This document shows positions 20,943-29,118 of a stretch of DNA of 64,000 nucleotides, one piece after another (within the stretch, counting starts at the first letter, position 1; each line of letters starts with the position of its first letter). The notes under the pieces were generated by a model. That model made no database searches and had not been told where the DNA came from. It was given only the letters and a program-made list of their open reading frames with translations. The translations under genes were made by a program, and so were the position numbers. The stretch comes from Agrobacterium tumefaciens (GTDB lineage: Bacteria; Pseudomonadota; Alphaproteobacteria; Rhizobiales; Rhizobiaceae), in assembly GCA_025559845.1 (NCBI GenBank), contig CP048469.1, forward strand, positions 1,302,001 to 1,366,000, in the 5' to 3' direction.

Positions 20943-21743
20943 CTAGGGCACTGGCACCCAGATTGCCGAGATGTCGTCACCATAGGCTCTTGCCCTGCCA
21001 TCCAGAATAGCGGCGCCAACCCAGGCGCAGATCACCGCATCGAGCATGTCCTCGAAGGCCTTCATTTCGTATCCGCGCGCGTCCGGGGCGGGCAATGGCA
21101 GAGCAGCCAGCACACCCTGCACGCGGCTCTCCAGCAGGGTTATGATCTGCCCCCAGATTTCAATGAGTTTCTGCCGCCGCACCGTCGGCGGTTCGCCCGG
21201 CCAGTATTTTGCGACCTTGGAAGCCTTGTAAGGCAATCGCCTCTCGGCAGCCGCAAGTTCGATCAAGGCCGGATGCGGATAGACTTCGACGATGGCGCGG
21301 CCTTCGACGGCGCTTGTCGCCAGCGGGTAACCCAGCGCGGCAAAGCCCGCACGCAGCGCATCGCTGATCTTGCCGGGGCGGGTGGCGCTGGGCGTGTGCG
21401 TGCTGGCATGCCTGGCGCCATAAGCTGTTGAAATCATGTTGTCGGATGGTCTGCGCGTGATGATGGGCTGCAGGGAAAGCGGCATGTCGATGGCCACCAG
21501 ATCGACGGGGCAACCCGCCCTCGCCTCCGCCACGGCCATAAGCACCGCAGCATCCGGCACCGAGCCGCGATGGCGCGCAATGGGCTGAGATCCGACCTCC
21601 CGCAGCAGGCCTTCATAGGACGCGGCGACCTCGATCAGCCGCCAGCCGGAACCGTCATCGCTAACCAGCGCCACGCCACTCGGTTGCTGTTCCGTCCACG
21701 CCGCATCGATGCCCAGCACGGCCCTCTTTTGCACTGCCTTCAT
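20943..21743 (-). CDS. DUF429 family protein
   Basis: A 266-residue protein opening RAVLGIDAAWTEQQPSGVAL, an acidic nuclease-like first strand, followed by VDLVAIDMPLSL near residue 88 and YEMKAFEDMLDAVICAWVGA near 228. These are DUF429 features, a predicted RNase H-like fold nuclease of unknown target. It overlaps the end of the upstream 111-residue gene by four bases (ATGA), so the two are translationally coupled and probably act together. Confidence 0.82.
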   Translation of the reverse strand: MKAVQKRAVLGIDAAWTEQQPSGVALVSDDGSGWRLIEVAASYEGLLREVGSQPIARHRGSVPDAAVLMAVAEARAGCPVDLVAIDMPLSLQPIITRRPSDNMISTAYGARHASTHTPSATRPGKISDALRAGFAALGYPLATSAVEGRAIVEVYPHPALIELAAAERRLPYKASKVAKYWPGEPPTVRRQKLIEIWGQIITLLESRVQGVLAALPLPAPDARGYEMKAFEDMLDAVICAWVGAAILDGRARAYGDDISAIWVPVP

Positions 21744-22075
21744 CGGCCCGTTTCATCCGGCATCACTTCCGTCAGCCTGAGGCTGATACCGCTCTTGACC
21801 ACCACGTTGAGCGTGCGGATCAGGTCGGCAGCCTCCAGCAGCGCATCGCGCCGTGCCGCCTCTTCCTGACGGTCAGATCCGGCCGCCACCTCGGCCAGAC
21901 GGATAATCGCATCCTGACGGGTGCCGCTTTCGGGAATGCCCGCCTGACGTCGCAGATCACGGATCGCAACAATCGAGCGGAACAACAGGTCGTCGATGAT
22001 CTCCGTGGAGGCGCGGTTGATGCCGTTTGCATTGCGCAGCAGGTCAGCGACGATCTCACCAGGGTCATGTTTCAA
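21740..22075 (-). CDS. hypothetical protein coupled to the DUF429 gene
   Basis: A 111-residue, mostly helical, soluble protein (MKHDPGEIVADLLRNANGIN, then RASTEIIDDLLFRSIVAIRD). It has no recognised domain. It overlaps the DUF429 gene by ATGA, so it may be an accessory or regulatory partner of that predicted nuclease. Nothing else points to its role. Confidence 0.65.
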   Translation of the reverse strand: MKHDPGEIVADLLRNANGINRASTEIIDDLLFRSIVAIRDLRRQAGIPESGTRQDAIIRLAEVAAGSDRQEEAARRDALLEAADLIRTLNVVVKSGISLRLTEVMPDETGR

Positions 22076-22378
22076 GCTTAAAAGACCTCGCTATCCAGTC
22101 ATTGCCTAAGACGACGTGAACGAAGCTAAGCGAGGAGAAGAGTCGCGGCAACCACGCACGTGGAAGATGCGGATGTTTTTGCAACCGGTCTGCGGCTGCC
22201 CCTGGGGGTCAGGTCTCGGCCAGCCGATGCACCGTTCTCATCGGCGTTTCTCTGGAAGGTCTCAAAGAGGTTTACGGCCTCAGAAAGAAAACGCTACTGG
22301 TTGTGGAACTCGCTTGAACGATCGCCGAGGTTGGTGGAATCGTCAGGGAAACCCTTTGAACGTGGAGTGCCCTAGGCA
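22076..22378. other. gene-free stretch
   Basis: About 300 bases between the divergent DUF429 operon and the DUF3885-like gene. Short open frames are present but lack ribosome-binding sites and family features. No clear promoter or repeat was seen. Confidence 0.5.
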
Positions 22379-23023
22379 ATGCGAATAGAACAGGCGGCCG
22401 GTCGTCCGACGCAAAGAGTTTTTGAAGTCTTTGGCTGGAGCGGCTTTCCCTATGCGTTGTTCTACCAAACAGATTTCGCTCTGCGTTTCAATCTGGGAGA
22501 CAATATATCGGAAGTCCCCGCCTGTTTCCTTCAGGCAATGGATCGGTCCAGAGCTATTTTGAGTGCGTTGTTCCGTGGATCGACACACCTTACTGCCGTC
22601 ATAGACTATCTCGATCGTGACCGGCGGACATCGCGTGCTGGCAGAAGTTTTTCAGCTTTGTCTGCGATGGGTTTCAAAGGCAAGTTTGGTCCGGCAGAGC
22701 GGACAGAGTTAGACGATGAGGACTGCGATTACCGGCGCAGATATTGGCACGAGGCGGAATTTCCCAACGATCCGGATCAGATCAACGCTCTCCTTTGGGC
22801 CAGCATCACCCAGGAATTATCGATGGAGCCCAGAATCCACCAGTCCCTGCGTATTTATATCGTCGATTTTCAGCGAGGGATTGCCGCAACAGCCTATGAC
22901 GACAGGGGTATGGATATTGTCGCCTTGAATCAGGCCACGCTGCAGCCCCTCTACGATCAGTTCGGAGCATGGCTGCTGGACTATGATCGGTCAGCAATGG
23001 ACCGGGTTTTCGTAGCGGGATGA
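22379..23023 (+). CDS. DUF3885-like protein
   Basis: A 214-residue soluble protein. The opening FEVFGWSGFPYALFYQTDFA, central ALLWASITQELSMEP and ending YDDRGMDIVALNQATLQPLY with FGAWLLDYDR fit the DUF3885 pattern, in which a C-terminal YDDRGMD motif precedes a final helix. That family is of unknown function and is often seen singly or beside toxin-immunity genes. The ATG at 22379 has only a weak upstream GGAG. No operon partners are evident. Confidence 0.6.
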   Translation: MRIEQAAGRPTQRVFEVFGWSGFPYALFYQTDFALRFNLGDNISEVPACFLQAMDRSRAILSALFRGSTHLTAVIDYLDRDRRTSRAGRSFSALSAMGFKGKFGPAERTELDDEDCDYRRRYWHEAEFPNDPDQINALLWASITQELSMEPRIHQSLRIYIVDFQRGIAATAYDDRGMDIVALNQATLQPLYDQFGAWLLDYDRSAMDRVFVAG

Positions 23024-23332
23024 CAGCGTCATGAGTTATCGGCGGGCCTGAAGCTTCGCCGCGCGTGTACCGGAGAAAAGACCGCGTTCACCAAGCCAGA
23101 CTTCAGGAGCGAAAGTCGAGCTACTCCATTTCTTCCTGCCCTGATCACCGGGATCGCAGGTCTTGTCAGTGGACATTGCGATGATGGATTGCGAAGTTCT
23201 AAAAGTAAGGAATCAGCCTTGCTTCTGGCATAGTTTTCCAGCTCGATTTTCGGTTCTGCACTTCTTCAACCAAGTCCGTCCAGGCCACAGGCCTCCATCC
23301 CATAAAACCGGTTTCGCAGAATTGACAGCCTC

Positions 23333-23348
23333 CCTACCAGAAGGTAGG
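23333..23348. promoter_or_regulatory. palindromic operator before the tetR gene
   Basis: CCTACC-AGAA-GGTAGG is a perfect inverted repeat 8 bp before the start at 23357, and TTGACA lies just upstream at 23322-23327. A related palindrome stands before the next gene, pointing to autoregulation and shared control. Confidence 0.65.
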
Positions 23349-23356
23349 TTGTGCGC

Positions 23357-23947
23357 ATGAACAATGTCGGTTCCACTTACGATCACATCCTCGCCTGCGC
23401 GCAGAAACTCATCGTTTCCGGCGGGTACAATGGTTTCAGCTACGCGGATATTGCCGATATCGTCGGTATCCGCAAAGCCAGCATTCACCACCATTTCCCC
23501 AGCAAGGTCGATCTGGTTCAAACACTTGTCAGCCGTTATCGCATTGCTGCCGAAACCGGCTTTGCAGGGATCGAGCAGAATGTGCCCCACCCGCTGGACC
23601 AGTTGCGCACCTATACCGACCACTGGGCAAAATGCATCGATGATGGCAGCCGGCCCTTTTGCGTCTGTGCCCTGCTGGCCAGCGAGCTCCCTCTCCTGCC
23701 GCCGGAAGTTGCCGTTGAGGTCAAAGCCTATTTCCAGCTTCTTTCTGGCTGGCTGACCCGAACATTCGAGCGCGCCGCAAGCCAGGGTGTCATCCACATT
23801 TCACGCCTGCCAGCGGTCGAGGCGGAATTGTTCATGGCCACCGTTCACGGTGCCATGCTTTCAGCCCGTGCCTATGGCGACGCGACCAAATTCTCGGTCG
23901 TCACCTCCGCCGCATTCGAAGACCTGAGGCCGAAACACCAGGGATAA
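23357..23947 (+). CDS. TetR-family transcriptional regulator
   Basis: A TetR regulator of 196 residues. The N-terminal HTH contains GGYNGFSYADIADIVGIRKASIHHHFPSK, the classic TetR recognition helix. The C-terminal ligand domain includes a Cys-containing FCVCALLASELPLLPPEV stretch, as in AcrR-like regulators of small reactive molecules. The start is uncertain: ATG at 23357 is preferred to the in-frame GTG at 23351. The transcript may be close to leaderless because the promoter and operator lie immediately upstream. The downstream membrane-protein gene has a similar operator, so it is the likely target. Confidence 0.88.
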   Translation: MNNVGSTYDHILACAQKLIVSGGYNGFSYADIADIVGIRKASIHHHFPSKVDLVQTLVSRYRIAAETGFAGIEQNVPHPLDQLRTYTDHWAKCIDDGSRPFCVCALLASELPLLPPEVAVEVKAYFQLLSGWLTRTFERAASQGVIHISRLPAVEAELFMATVHGAMLSARAYGDATKFSVVTSAAFEDLRPKHQG

Positions 23948-24006
23948 GCGTGAGACATCCGTAGACAGGCGAAAGCTTATGCCGCGCGCCAATATTCGCG
24001 CACTCT

Positions 24007-24028
24007 CAACCTACCAACTAGAAGGTTG
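24007..24028. promoter_or_regulatory. TetR operator before the membrane-protein gene
   Basis: CAACCT...AGGTTG spans 24007-24028, containing CCTACCAACTAGAAGGT. This shares CCTACCA and AGAAGGT with the palindrome at 23333-23348 but has three extra bases at the centre. Confidence 0.5.
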
Positions 24029-24135
24029 ATTGTCTCTTTGGCGCCTGCTGATCGGTATCTTTCCGCGCGGAGAAAACAGAGAGAACCGGGGAGATCCCCT
24101 CCTCAAGACCCGAAATCAGATCGAAAGGAACTGAC

Positions 24136-24621
24136 ATGTTTGGAATAACACCACTCGGCTGGCTGCATACGCTGGGAAGCCTCCCGGCCATCCCTGCCGC
24201 GGCATACATGATTTTCCGGTTTGGGCGGATCAAGCCAGACAGTCTGGCCGGCCGCATCTATTTCATCTGTATGCTGATCGGCAGCCTGACCATTTTCCTC
24301 GTTGCGAAGGCGCCCGTCAGCCCGGCCATCGCGCTTGTTACATTGCTGTGTCTCATCGGCGGCTACACGGTTCACAGGCTGACCTTCCTCGGCCGCCTTC
24401 AAAAGTACGTGGAAACGCTGCTTCTGAGTCTCACTGTCTTTCTGCTGATGGTGCCTTCCGTCTCGGAGACGCTGAGACGCGTTCCCGACGGTCACCCGAT
24501 CGCCGCCAGCCCCGATGCAATCATCCTGAAAATCGCCCTCGCCACCGTCGCCGCAACCTTTCTCTTCGGCCTTGCCGCACAGTTCATCTATCTCGCCCGC
24601 TACGCAGGCAAACCGCGCTGA
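24136..24621 (+). CDS. four-helix membrane protein, TetR-linked
   Basis: A 161-residue inner-membrane protein with four hydrophobic segments (about 8-28, 40-60, 65-105 and 130-155), opening MFGITPLGWLHTLGSLPAIP. The layout resembles DUF2306-like small membrane proteins, but the assignment is tentative. AAAGGAACTGAC before the ATG at 24136 is a good ribosome-binding site. The upstream TetR gene and its matching operators suggest induction by the TetR ligand. A strong terminator follows. Confidence 0.7.
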   Translation: MFGITPLGWLHTLGSLPAIPAAAYMIFRFGRIKPDSLAGRIYFICMLIGSLTIFLVAKAPVSPAIALVTLLCLIGGYTVHRLTFLGRLQKYVETLLLSLTVFLLMVPSVSETLRRVPDGHPIAASPDAIILKIALATVAATFLFGLAAQFIYLARYAGKPR

Positions 24622-24632
24622 AAAAGCCGTAT

Positions 24633-24674
24633 GGGCAGGTGGCTGCCACATCCTCAAGCCACCTGCCCTGTTTT
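24633..24674 (+). terminator. intrinsic terminator after the TetR-linked membrane-protein gene
   Basis: GGGCAGGTGGCT, a 12-base loop, AGCCACCTGCCC, then TGTTTT. The 12-bp stem is perfect. It also separates the convergent mesD gene. Confidence 0.88.
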
Positions 24675-24701
24675 GGGCTTGCCCCCGTTGAACAGTCAGC
24701 G

Positions 24702-25730
24702 CTAGGCCGACAGTTCTCTTCGGATGATTTCCGCCCCGGCGCCCAGGGCATTCAGTTTGCCTCTTGCAATCTGACGAGACAGCGGAGCCATGCCGCAATT
24801 GGTGCAGGGGTAAAGCTTGTCTGCGTCGACGAACTGCAGGGCTTTTCGCAGCGTATCGGCGACCTCTTCAGGGGTCTCGATTGTGTTGCTTGCCACGTCG
24901 ATGGCCCCGACCATGACTTTTTTGCCGCGAAGGAGTTCGATCAGATCGATCGGAACGTGCGAGTTGTGGCACTCCAGCGAGATCAGATCGACACCGGATT
25001 TCTGCAGCTTGGGGAAGGATTCCTCATATTGCCGCCACTCCGACCCCAAGGTCTTTTTCCAATCCGTATTGGCCTTGATGCCGTAGCCATAGCAGATGTG
25101 GACGGCGGTTTCGCATTTGAGCCCTTCAATTGCCCTTTCGAGAGTGGCAACACCCCAATCGTTCACTTCGTCAAAGAAGACATTGAATGCGGGCTCGTCG
25201 AACTGGATGATATCGACACCGGCGGCTTCCAGTTCCCTCGCCTCCTCATTGAGGATCGTGGCGAATTCCCAGGCCAGCTTTTCGCGGCTTTTGTAATGCG
25301 CATCATAGAGCGTATCGATCATCGTCATGGGGCCAGGCAAAGCCCATTTGATGGGTTGCGTGGTCTGCTGGCGCAGAAATTTGGCGTCTTCCACAAAGAC
25401 TGGTTTTGGGCGAGACACCGCGCCAACGACCGTCGGAACGCTGGCATCGTAGCGATTGCGAATCCGGACCGTCTCGCGTTTTTCGAAATCGACGCCGCTG
25501 AGGTGTTCGACAAACGTCGTCACAAAGTGCTGGCGCGTCTGCTCGCCGTCGCTGACGATATCGATCCCCGCCTTCAACTGATCGTCGAGGGACAGACGCA
25601 GGGCATCCTGCTTGCCCTCGATGAGTTCATCATCCTGCAGTTTCCAGGGCGACCAGAGTTTCTCGGGTTGTGCCAGCCAGGAGGGTTTGGGCAGGCTGCC
25701 GGCGGTTGACGTGGGCAACAGTCTTTTCAT
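24702..25730 (-). CDS. mesD: MesD-type core methionine synthase
   Basis: 342 residues corresponding only to the C-terminal catalytic half of MetE, with no N-terminal folate-binding half. Zinc ligands are visible: His211 and Cys213 in HICYGYG, Glu253 in LECHNSH and Cys312 in PCTNCG. Stand-alone core MetE proteins beside DUF1852 are the MesD family, described as folate-independent methionine synthases that need MesX and oxygen; the methyl donor is not established. ATG at 25730 fits the family start MKRLLPTSTAGSLPKP. It lies 28 bp after mesX. Downstream of a MetR-type site, it should make methionine when the B12-dependent route fails. Confidence 0.85.
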   Translation of the reverse strand: MKRLLPTSTAGSLPKPSWLAQPEKLWSPWKLQDDELIEGKQDALRLSLDDQLKAGIDIVSDGEQTRQHFVTTFVEHLSGVDFEKRETVRIRNRYDASVPTVVGAVSRPKPVFVEDAKFLRQQTTQPIKWALPGPMTMIDTLYDAHYKSREKLAWEFATILNEEARELEAAGVDIIQFDEPAFNVFFDEVNDWGVATLERAIEGLKCETAVHICYGYGIKANTDWKKTLGSEWRQYEESFPKLQKSGVDLISLECHNSHVPIDLIELLRGKKVMVGAIDVASNTIETPEEVADTLRKALQFVDADKLYPCTNCGMAPLSRQIARGKLNALGAGAEIIRRELSA

Positions 25731-25758
25731 GTTATGCGACCTTATGTTCATGGGTTCG

Positions 25759-26742
25759 TCAGCGGGCGTGATTGGCCGACCATTGCTCGAGAATGGCCCT
25801 GTAGGGTTTGATGAAATGCTCCTCGGCAAAGCGTCCCTGTTCGACAGCCAGCCGGCTGCGTTCCTCGCGATCGTAGACAATTCGCGTCAGGGAATAGTCC
25901 TGGTTCTTCAGGCTGGGCTGATAACAGGCCCCGGCGGCTGAGTTGGCGTTATAGATTTCGGGCCGATAGATCTTCTGGAACGTCTCCATCGTGCTGATGG
26001 TGCTGATGAGTTCAAGATTGGTGTAATCGGCCAGCAGGTCGCCGACGAAATATAGGGCGAAAGGCGCGACGCTGTTCGGCGGCATGAAAAATCGAACCTG
26101 CAATCCCATTTTCTGGAAATAGAGGTCTGTCGAAGACAGTTCATCCTGCTGGTATTCGATACCCAGTACCGGATGCTGATTTCCGGTCCGACGATAGGTT
26201 TTGCTGCTCGACGCACTCAGGCATATCACAGGCGGCTTCGGAAAATGCTGCCTGTAGGCATCAGAATTCAGGAAACTCTTGAAAAGCTTGCCGTGCAGAT
26301 CACCGAAATTGTCTGGCGTACTGAACTCGGACCGCCCCCTGTTGTGCTCAGGCAGCACCACGCTGAAGTCGTAATCCCGGACATAGGAGGAGAAATTGTT
26401 TCCGACGATACCCTCGATACGGTCGCCGGTTTTTTGATCGTTGATCGTCGTCTTCAAAATCTCGATCATCGGGAATGCGTCGCCATGGTTTTCAGTGCCG
26501 ACATTCATCTCGACGGATATGATATCGAGCTCGATAGAATATCGATCACCTCTGGGGTTATCCCAGTGCGCCAGGTCGTTGAAACGGTTGTCGATCATCC
26601 TCAAGGCGTTGCGAAGATTGTCCCGCCGGTTCTCGCCCCTTGCCAGATTGGCAAAGTTGGTGGTGATACGGGTGCTTTCAGACGGGCAATAATCCTCGTC
26701 AAAGGCAAGACGCTTGATCGTGAAGGTGAGATCTTTGGTCAT
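25759..26742 (-). CDS. mesX: MesX (DUF1852), partner of MesD
   Basis: 327 residues of the DUF1852 family, opening DLTFTIKRLAFDEDYCPSES, with TTNFANLARGENRRDNLRNA and the late SAAGACYQPSLKNQDYSLTR. In aerobic bacteria this family is encoded next to the core methionine synthase MesD and is required for its activity, along with oxygen; its own chemistry is unknown. It is the first gene of the mesX-mesD operon. The upstream region contains a MetR-like half-palindrome and is shared with a divergent transcript that carries a cobalamin riboswitch and encodes MetR. Confidence 0.88.
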   Translation of the reverse strand: MTKDLTFTIKRLAFDEDYCPSESTRITTNFANLARGENRRDNLRNALRMIDNRFNDLAHWDNPRGDRYSIELDIISVEMNVGTENHGDAFPMIEILKTTINDQKTGDRIEGIVGNNFSSYVRDYDFSVVLPEHNRGRSEFSTPDNFGDLHGKLFKSFLNSDAYRQHFPKPPVICLSASSSKTYRRTGNQHPVLGIEYQQDELSSTDLYFQKMGLQVRFFMPPNSVAPFALYFVGDLLADYTNLELISTISTMETFQKIYRPEIYNANSAAGACYQPSLKNQDYSLTRIVYDREERSRLAVEQGRFAEEHFIKPYRAILEQWSANHAR

Positions 26743-26897
26743 GGCGTTATGGTGTCCTCATCCCGGGACAGAACCTGAATGAAGTGCTCTATCGGTTCTC
26801 TCGGTCAGCAGATTTCATGCTCTCCGTTGTTGAGAGCCATGCCTGACTTATGCCTGAGCCGCTGATCTGGAAAAATTGGTATTATCTCATCGAAGCA

Positions 26898-26910
26898 TGA
26901 GCCAGCTTCA
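26898..26910. promoter_or_regulatory. candidate MetR box upstream of mesX
   Basis: TGAG-CCAGC-TTCA, one mismatch from the MetR consensus TGAA-N5-TTCA, within the larger imperfect palindrome CATGAGCCAGCTTCATG. It lies about 155 bp upstream of mesX and 85 bp upstream of the riboswitch. MetR is encoded by the second gene of the divergent transcript. Confidence 0.5.
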
Positions 26911-26982
26911 TGAGTGGATGCGAGGTCACGGTGGCAGATGCCTTGACCATTTTGGCGACATGCGACATTGGTTCGTCATCGT

Positions 26983-27165
26983 GGTTCTGCGGATGCAAAT
27001 CCGGAGCTAAGAGGGAATTCGGTGAGGGTTTTGCCTGAAACCGAAGCTGCCCCCGCAACTGTAAGCGGCGAGCGAAAGTCCATCGAAGTCACTGAGGCCT
27101 GCCTCGGGAAGACGGACCGAAGCAACGACCCGCAAGCCAGGAGACCTGCCGCGATAGATAACGTC
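26983..27165 (+). ncRNA. cobalamin (B12) riboswitch
   Basis: A full aptamer on the plus strand. It has GGATGCAAATCCGG and TCGGTGAGGGTTTTGCCTG at the 5' side, the conserved core GCCCCCGCAACTGTAAGCGG, and the B12 box AGCCAGGAGACCTGCC at 27135-27150. It reads toward the thioesterase and metR genes, away from mesX. Riboswitches of this class shut off expression when adenosylcobalamin is plentiful. The downstream expression platform, about 90 bases with GC-rich segments, was not resolved. Confidence 0.93.
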
Positions 27166-27254
27166 CACGGGCGGGGTGTCCCGGAGTGCCGCTTTCGCGA
27201 TGGGCATTCTGCTGCCTTCGTCTTTGCGTCATGCCACTGCCCGGCCGCAACCTG

Positions 27255-28103
27255 ATGGCAAGGCCGATGACTGAGACACCGACAACAGGAAAGCGTGCGC
27301 AGCACGGCTCCACAACCCGCCTCATCGATATTGTCTTTCCCGGAGACACCAACCATCACGGCACCCTTTTCGGGGGAACCGGTCTTGCTCTCATGGATCG
27401 CGTTGCCTTCATCGCGGCCACGAGGTTCGGTCGGGCACCCTTCGTCACCGCATCCTGCGAGCGTATTGATTTCAGGCAGCCGGCCCGCATAGGGCACGTC
27501 ATCGAATTCAGCGCCAAACCCGTCAAGGCCGGTCGCCGCTCCCTGACGGTCGAGGTGGAAATGGTGGCGGAAACCATTGTCGGCCGGGAGCGAAACACCT
27601 GCACACGCGGGGTCTTCCATATGGTGGCTGTGCCGGAGGGCGAGCACGCCGCGCATTACGCCTTGCCTGCCCTGCTCCCGGAGGAACCGCCAGAGACGAG
27701 CGACGTGGTTGCCATGGTCGAGATCGTCTTTCCGGATCAGGCAAACAGCGTCGGCCGGATGTTCGGGGGCGATGCAATCGCCTACATGACCAAGGCCGCT
27801 TTCGTCGCAGCGTCACGCTACTGCGGCCAGATGGTGGTGCTGGCGTCATCCGAGCGCATCGACTTCACGCGAGCAATCGAGATCGGTGAAATCGTCGAGG
27901 CAGAGGCACGGGTCGAACGCGTGGGCAAGAGTTCGATGTCCATCCAGACAAAACTCTGGTCCGAAAACCTGATGACGGGCGAGAGGCACATTACCGCGAC
28001 CGGACACTTCACCATGGTCGCGGTCGACAGGGAACACCGGCCAGTTCCTGTCCGCGACGACGCTCCTGCGGTGAGCGCGCTCTTTGACAAGGGGTGGGAA
28101 TAA
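27255..28103 (+). CDS. tandem hotdog acyl-CoA thioesterase under a B12 riboswitch
   Basis: 282 residues made of two hotdog domains. The first has IDIVFPGDTNHHGTLFGGTG near residues 20-40; the second has VEIVFPDQANSVGRMFGGDA near 160-180. This double arrangement is that of YciA/BACH-type thioesterases, which cleave acyl-CoA to free acid and CoA. The start is ATG at 27255 or 27267; neither has a strong ribosome-binding site, as expected if the riboswitch masks it. metR begins 2 bp after its stop. Why a thioesterase should be B12-controlled is unclear; handling propionyl-CoA or methylmalonyl-CoA when the B12-dependent mutase is idle is one possibility. Confidence 0.88.
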   Translation: MARPMTETPTTGKRAQHGSTTRLIDIVFPGDTNHHGTLFGGTGLALMDRVAFIAATRFGRAPFVTASCERIDFRQPARIGHVIEFSAKPVKAGRRSLTVEVEMVAETIVGRERNTCTRGVFHMVAVPEGEHAAHYALPALLPEEPPETSDVVAMVEIVFPDQANSVGRMFGGDAIAYMTKAAFVAASRYCGQMVVLASSERIDFTRAIEIGEIVEAEARVERVGKSSMSIQTKLWSENLMTGERHITATGHFTMVAVDREHRPVPVRDDAPAVSALFDKGWE

Positions 28104-28105
28104 TC

Positions 28106-28993
28106 ATGCTCGACAGGCAACATCTTTCGATCCTGCGTGAAGTCGACCGCCTGGGCAGCCTGACGGCTGCGGCGGAAAGGCTGAACGTCTCGCAGTCTGC
28201 GCTCAGCCACACGATCCGCAAACTTGAGGAGCGCTACGGTGTGGCGATGTGGGAGAAATACGGTCGAAACCTGCGTCTCACCGAGGCCGGTCGCTACATC
28301 GTCCGGCTGGCGCAGCGTGTTCTTCCGCAGATCGAAAGGGCTGAGAATGTGCTGTCGGATTATCGGCATGGCCAGCGAGGCTCACTGAAGATCGGCATGG
28401 AATGCCATCCCTGCCATCAGTGGCTAATGGGGGTGACCAAGCCCTATCTCATGGACTGGCCGGACGTCGATCTGGAACTCACGACATCCTTCGCCTTCGG
28501 CGGGGTCGCAGCTCTGACGGGGTACGAGATCGACATCCTGATCACACCGGACCCGATCGAGGCACCCGGTATCCAGTATCTGTCGGTGTTCGATTACGAA
28601 CTGGTGCTCGCCGTTCCGGCCGGTCACCCGTTGGCGCAGAAACCTCACGCCGAAGCTGTCGACCTGCTGGATGAGACGCTGTTTACCTATCCGGTACCGC
28701 CTGAGCGGCTGGATGTCTTCACGCAGTTCCTCGTGCCCGCCAACGCCCGCCCGCGCCACCACCGCAATGTCGAGACAACGGAAATGATGCTTCAGCTCGT
28801 CGCAGCAGGTCGAGGCGTCAGCGCCATCCCGAACTGGCTCGTGCGTCGCGAAGCCGCAACACTCGGTGTCCATCCCGTCCGCATCGGCCAACCCGGCATC
28901 CGCAAAAGCATCCATCTCGGTTTCAGGGACGGTGACGACACTGTCGATTTCATCGCAGGGTTTCTCGCAACATCACGCCAGACATCAGCCTGA
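28106..28993 (+). CDS. metR: MetR, LysR-type regulator of methionine genes
   Basis: 295 residues. After a LysR HTH (LGSLTAAAERLNVSQSALSH), the effector domain follows E. coli MetR closely: IGMECHPCHQWL matches IAIECHSCIQWL, and FTYPVPPERLDVFTQFLVPA matches its IYPVQRSRLDVWRHFLQPA. MetR senses homocysteine and activates metE and metH in enterics. ATG at 28106 is preceded by GGGGTGGGAA and sits 2 bp after the thioesterase stop, so it is transcribed from the riboswitch-controlled promoter. The likely target is the divergent mesX-mesD operon, which has a MetR-like box. Low B12 would thus raise MetR and the B12-independent enzyme. Confidence 0.88.
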   Translation: MLDRQHLSILREVDRLGSLTAAAERLNVSQSALSHTIRKLEERYGVAMWEKYGRNLRLTEAGRYIVRLAQRVLPQIERAENVLSDYRHGQRGSLKIGMECHPCHQWLMGVTKPYLMDWPDVDLELTTSFAFGGVAALTGYEIDILITPDPIEAPGIQYLSVFDYELVLAVPAGHPLAQKPHAEAVDLLDETLFTYPVPPERLDVFTQFLVPANARPRHHRNVETTEMMLQLVAAGRGVSAIPNWLVRREAATLGVHPVRIGQPGIRKSIHLGFRDGDDTVDFIAGFLATSRQTSA

Positions 28994-29118
28994 CGCGTTG
29001 GAGGCATGAGTGACCGCCTGCGGCCGAATGTGGTTAGGGCGGCATCGCGCCAAAAGCGGTCATGCCCATGCCAGAAATTGTGGGTAGGATGGATCAATTC
29101 CAATATGGGCTGGATACG

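Noticed and set aside
22116..22388. Short plus-strand frame before the DUF3885-like gene
   Set aside because: No site, no family features, and it overlaps a better-supported start.
26983..27165. Possibility that the cobalamin riboswitch serves mesX
   Set aside because: The B12 box and core are in sense orientation on the plus strand only, so the RNA leads toward the thioesterase and metR, not mesX.
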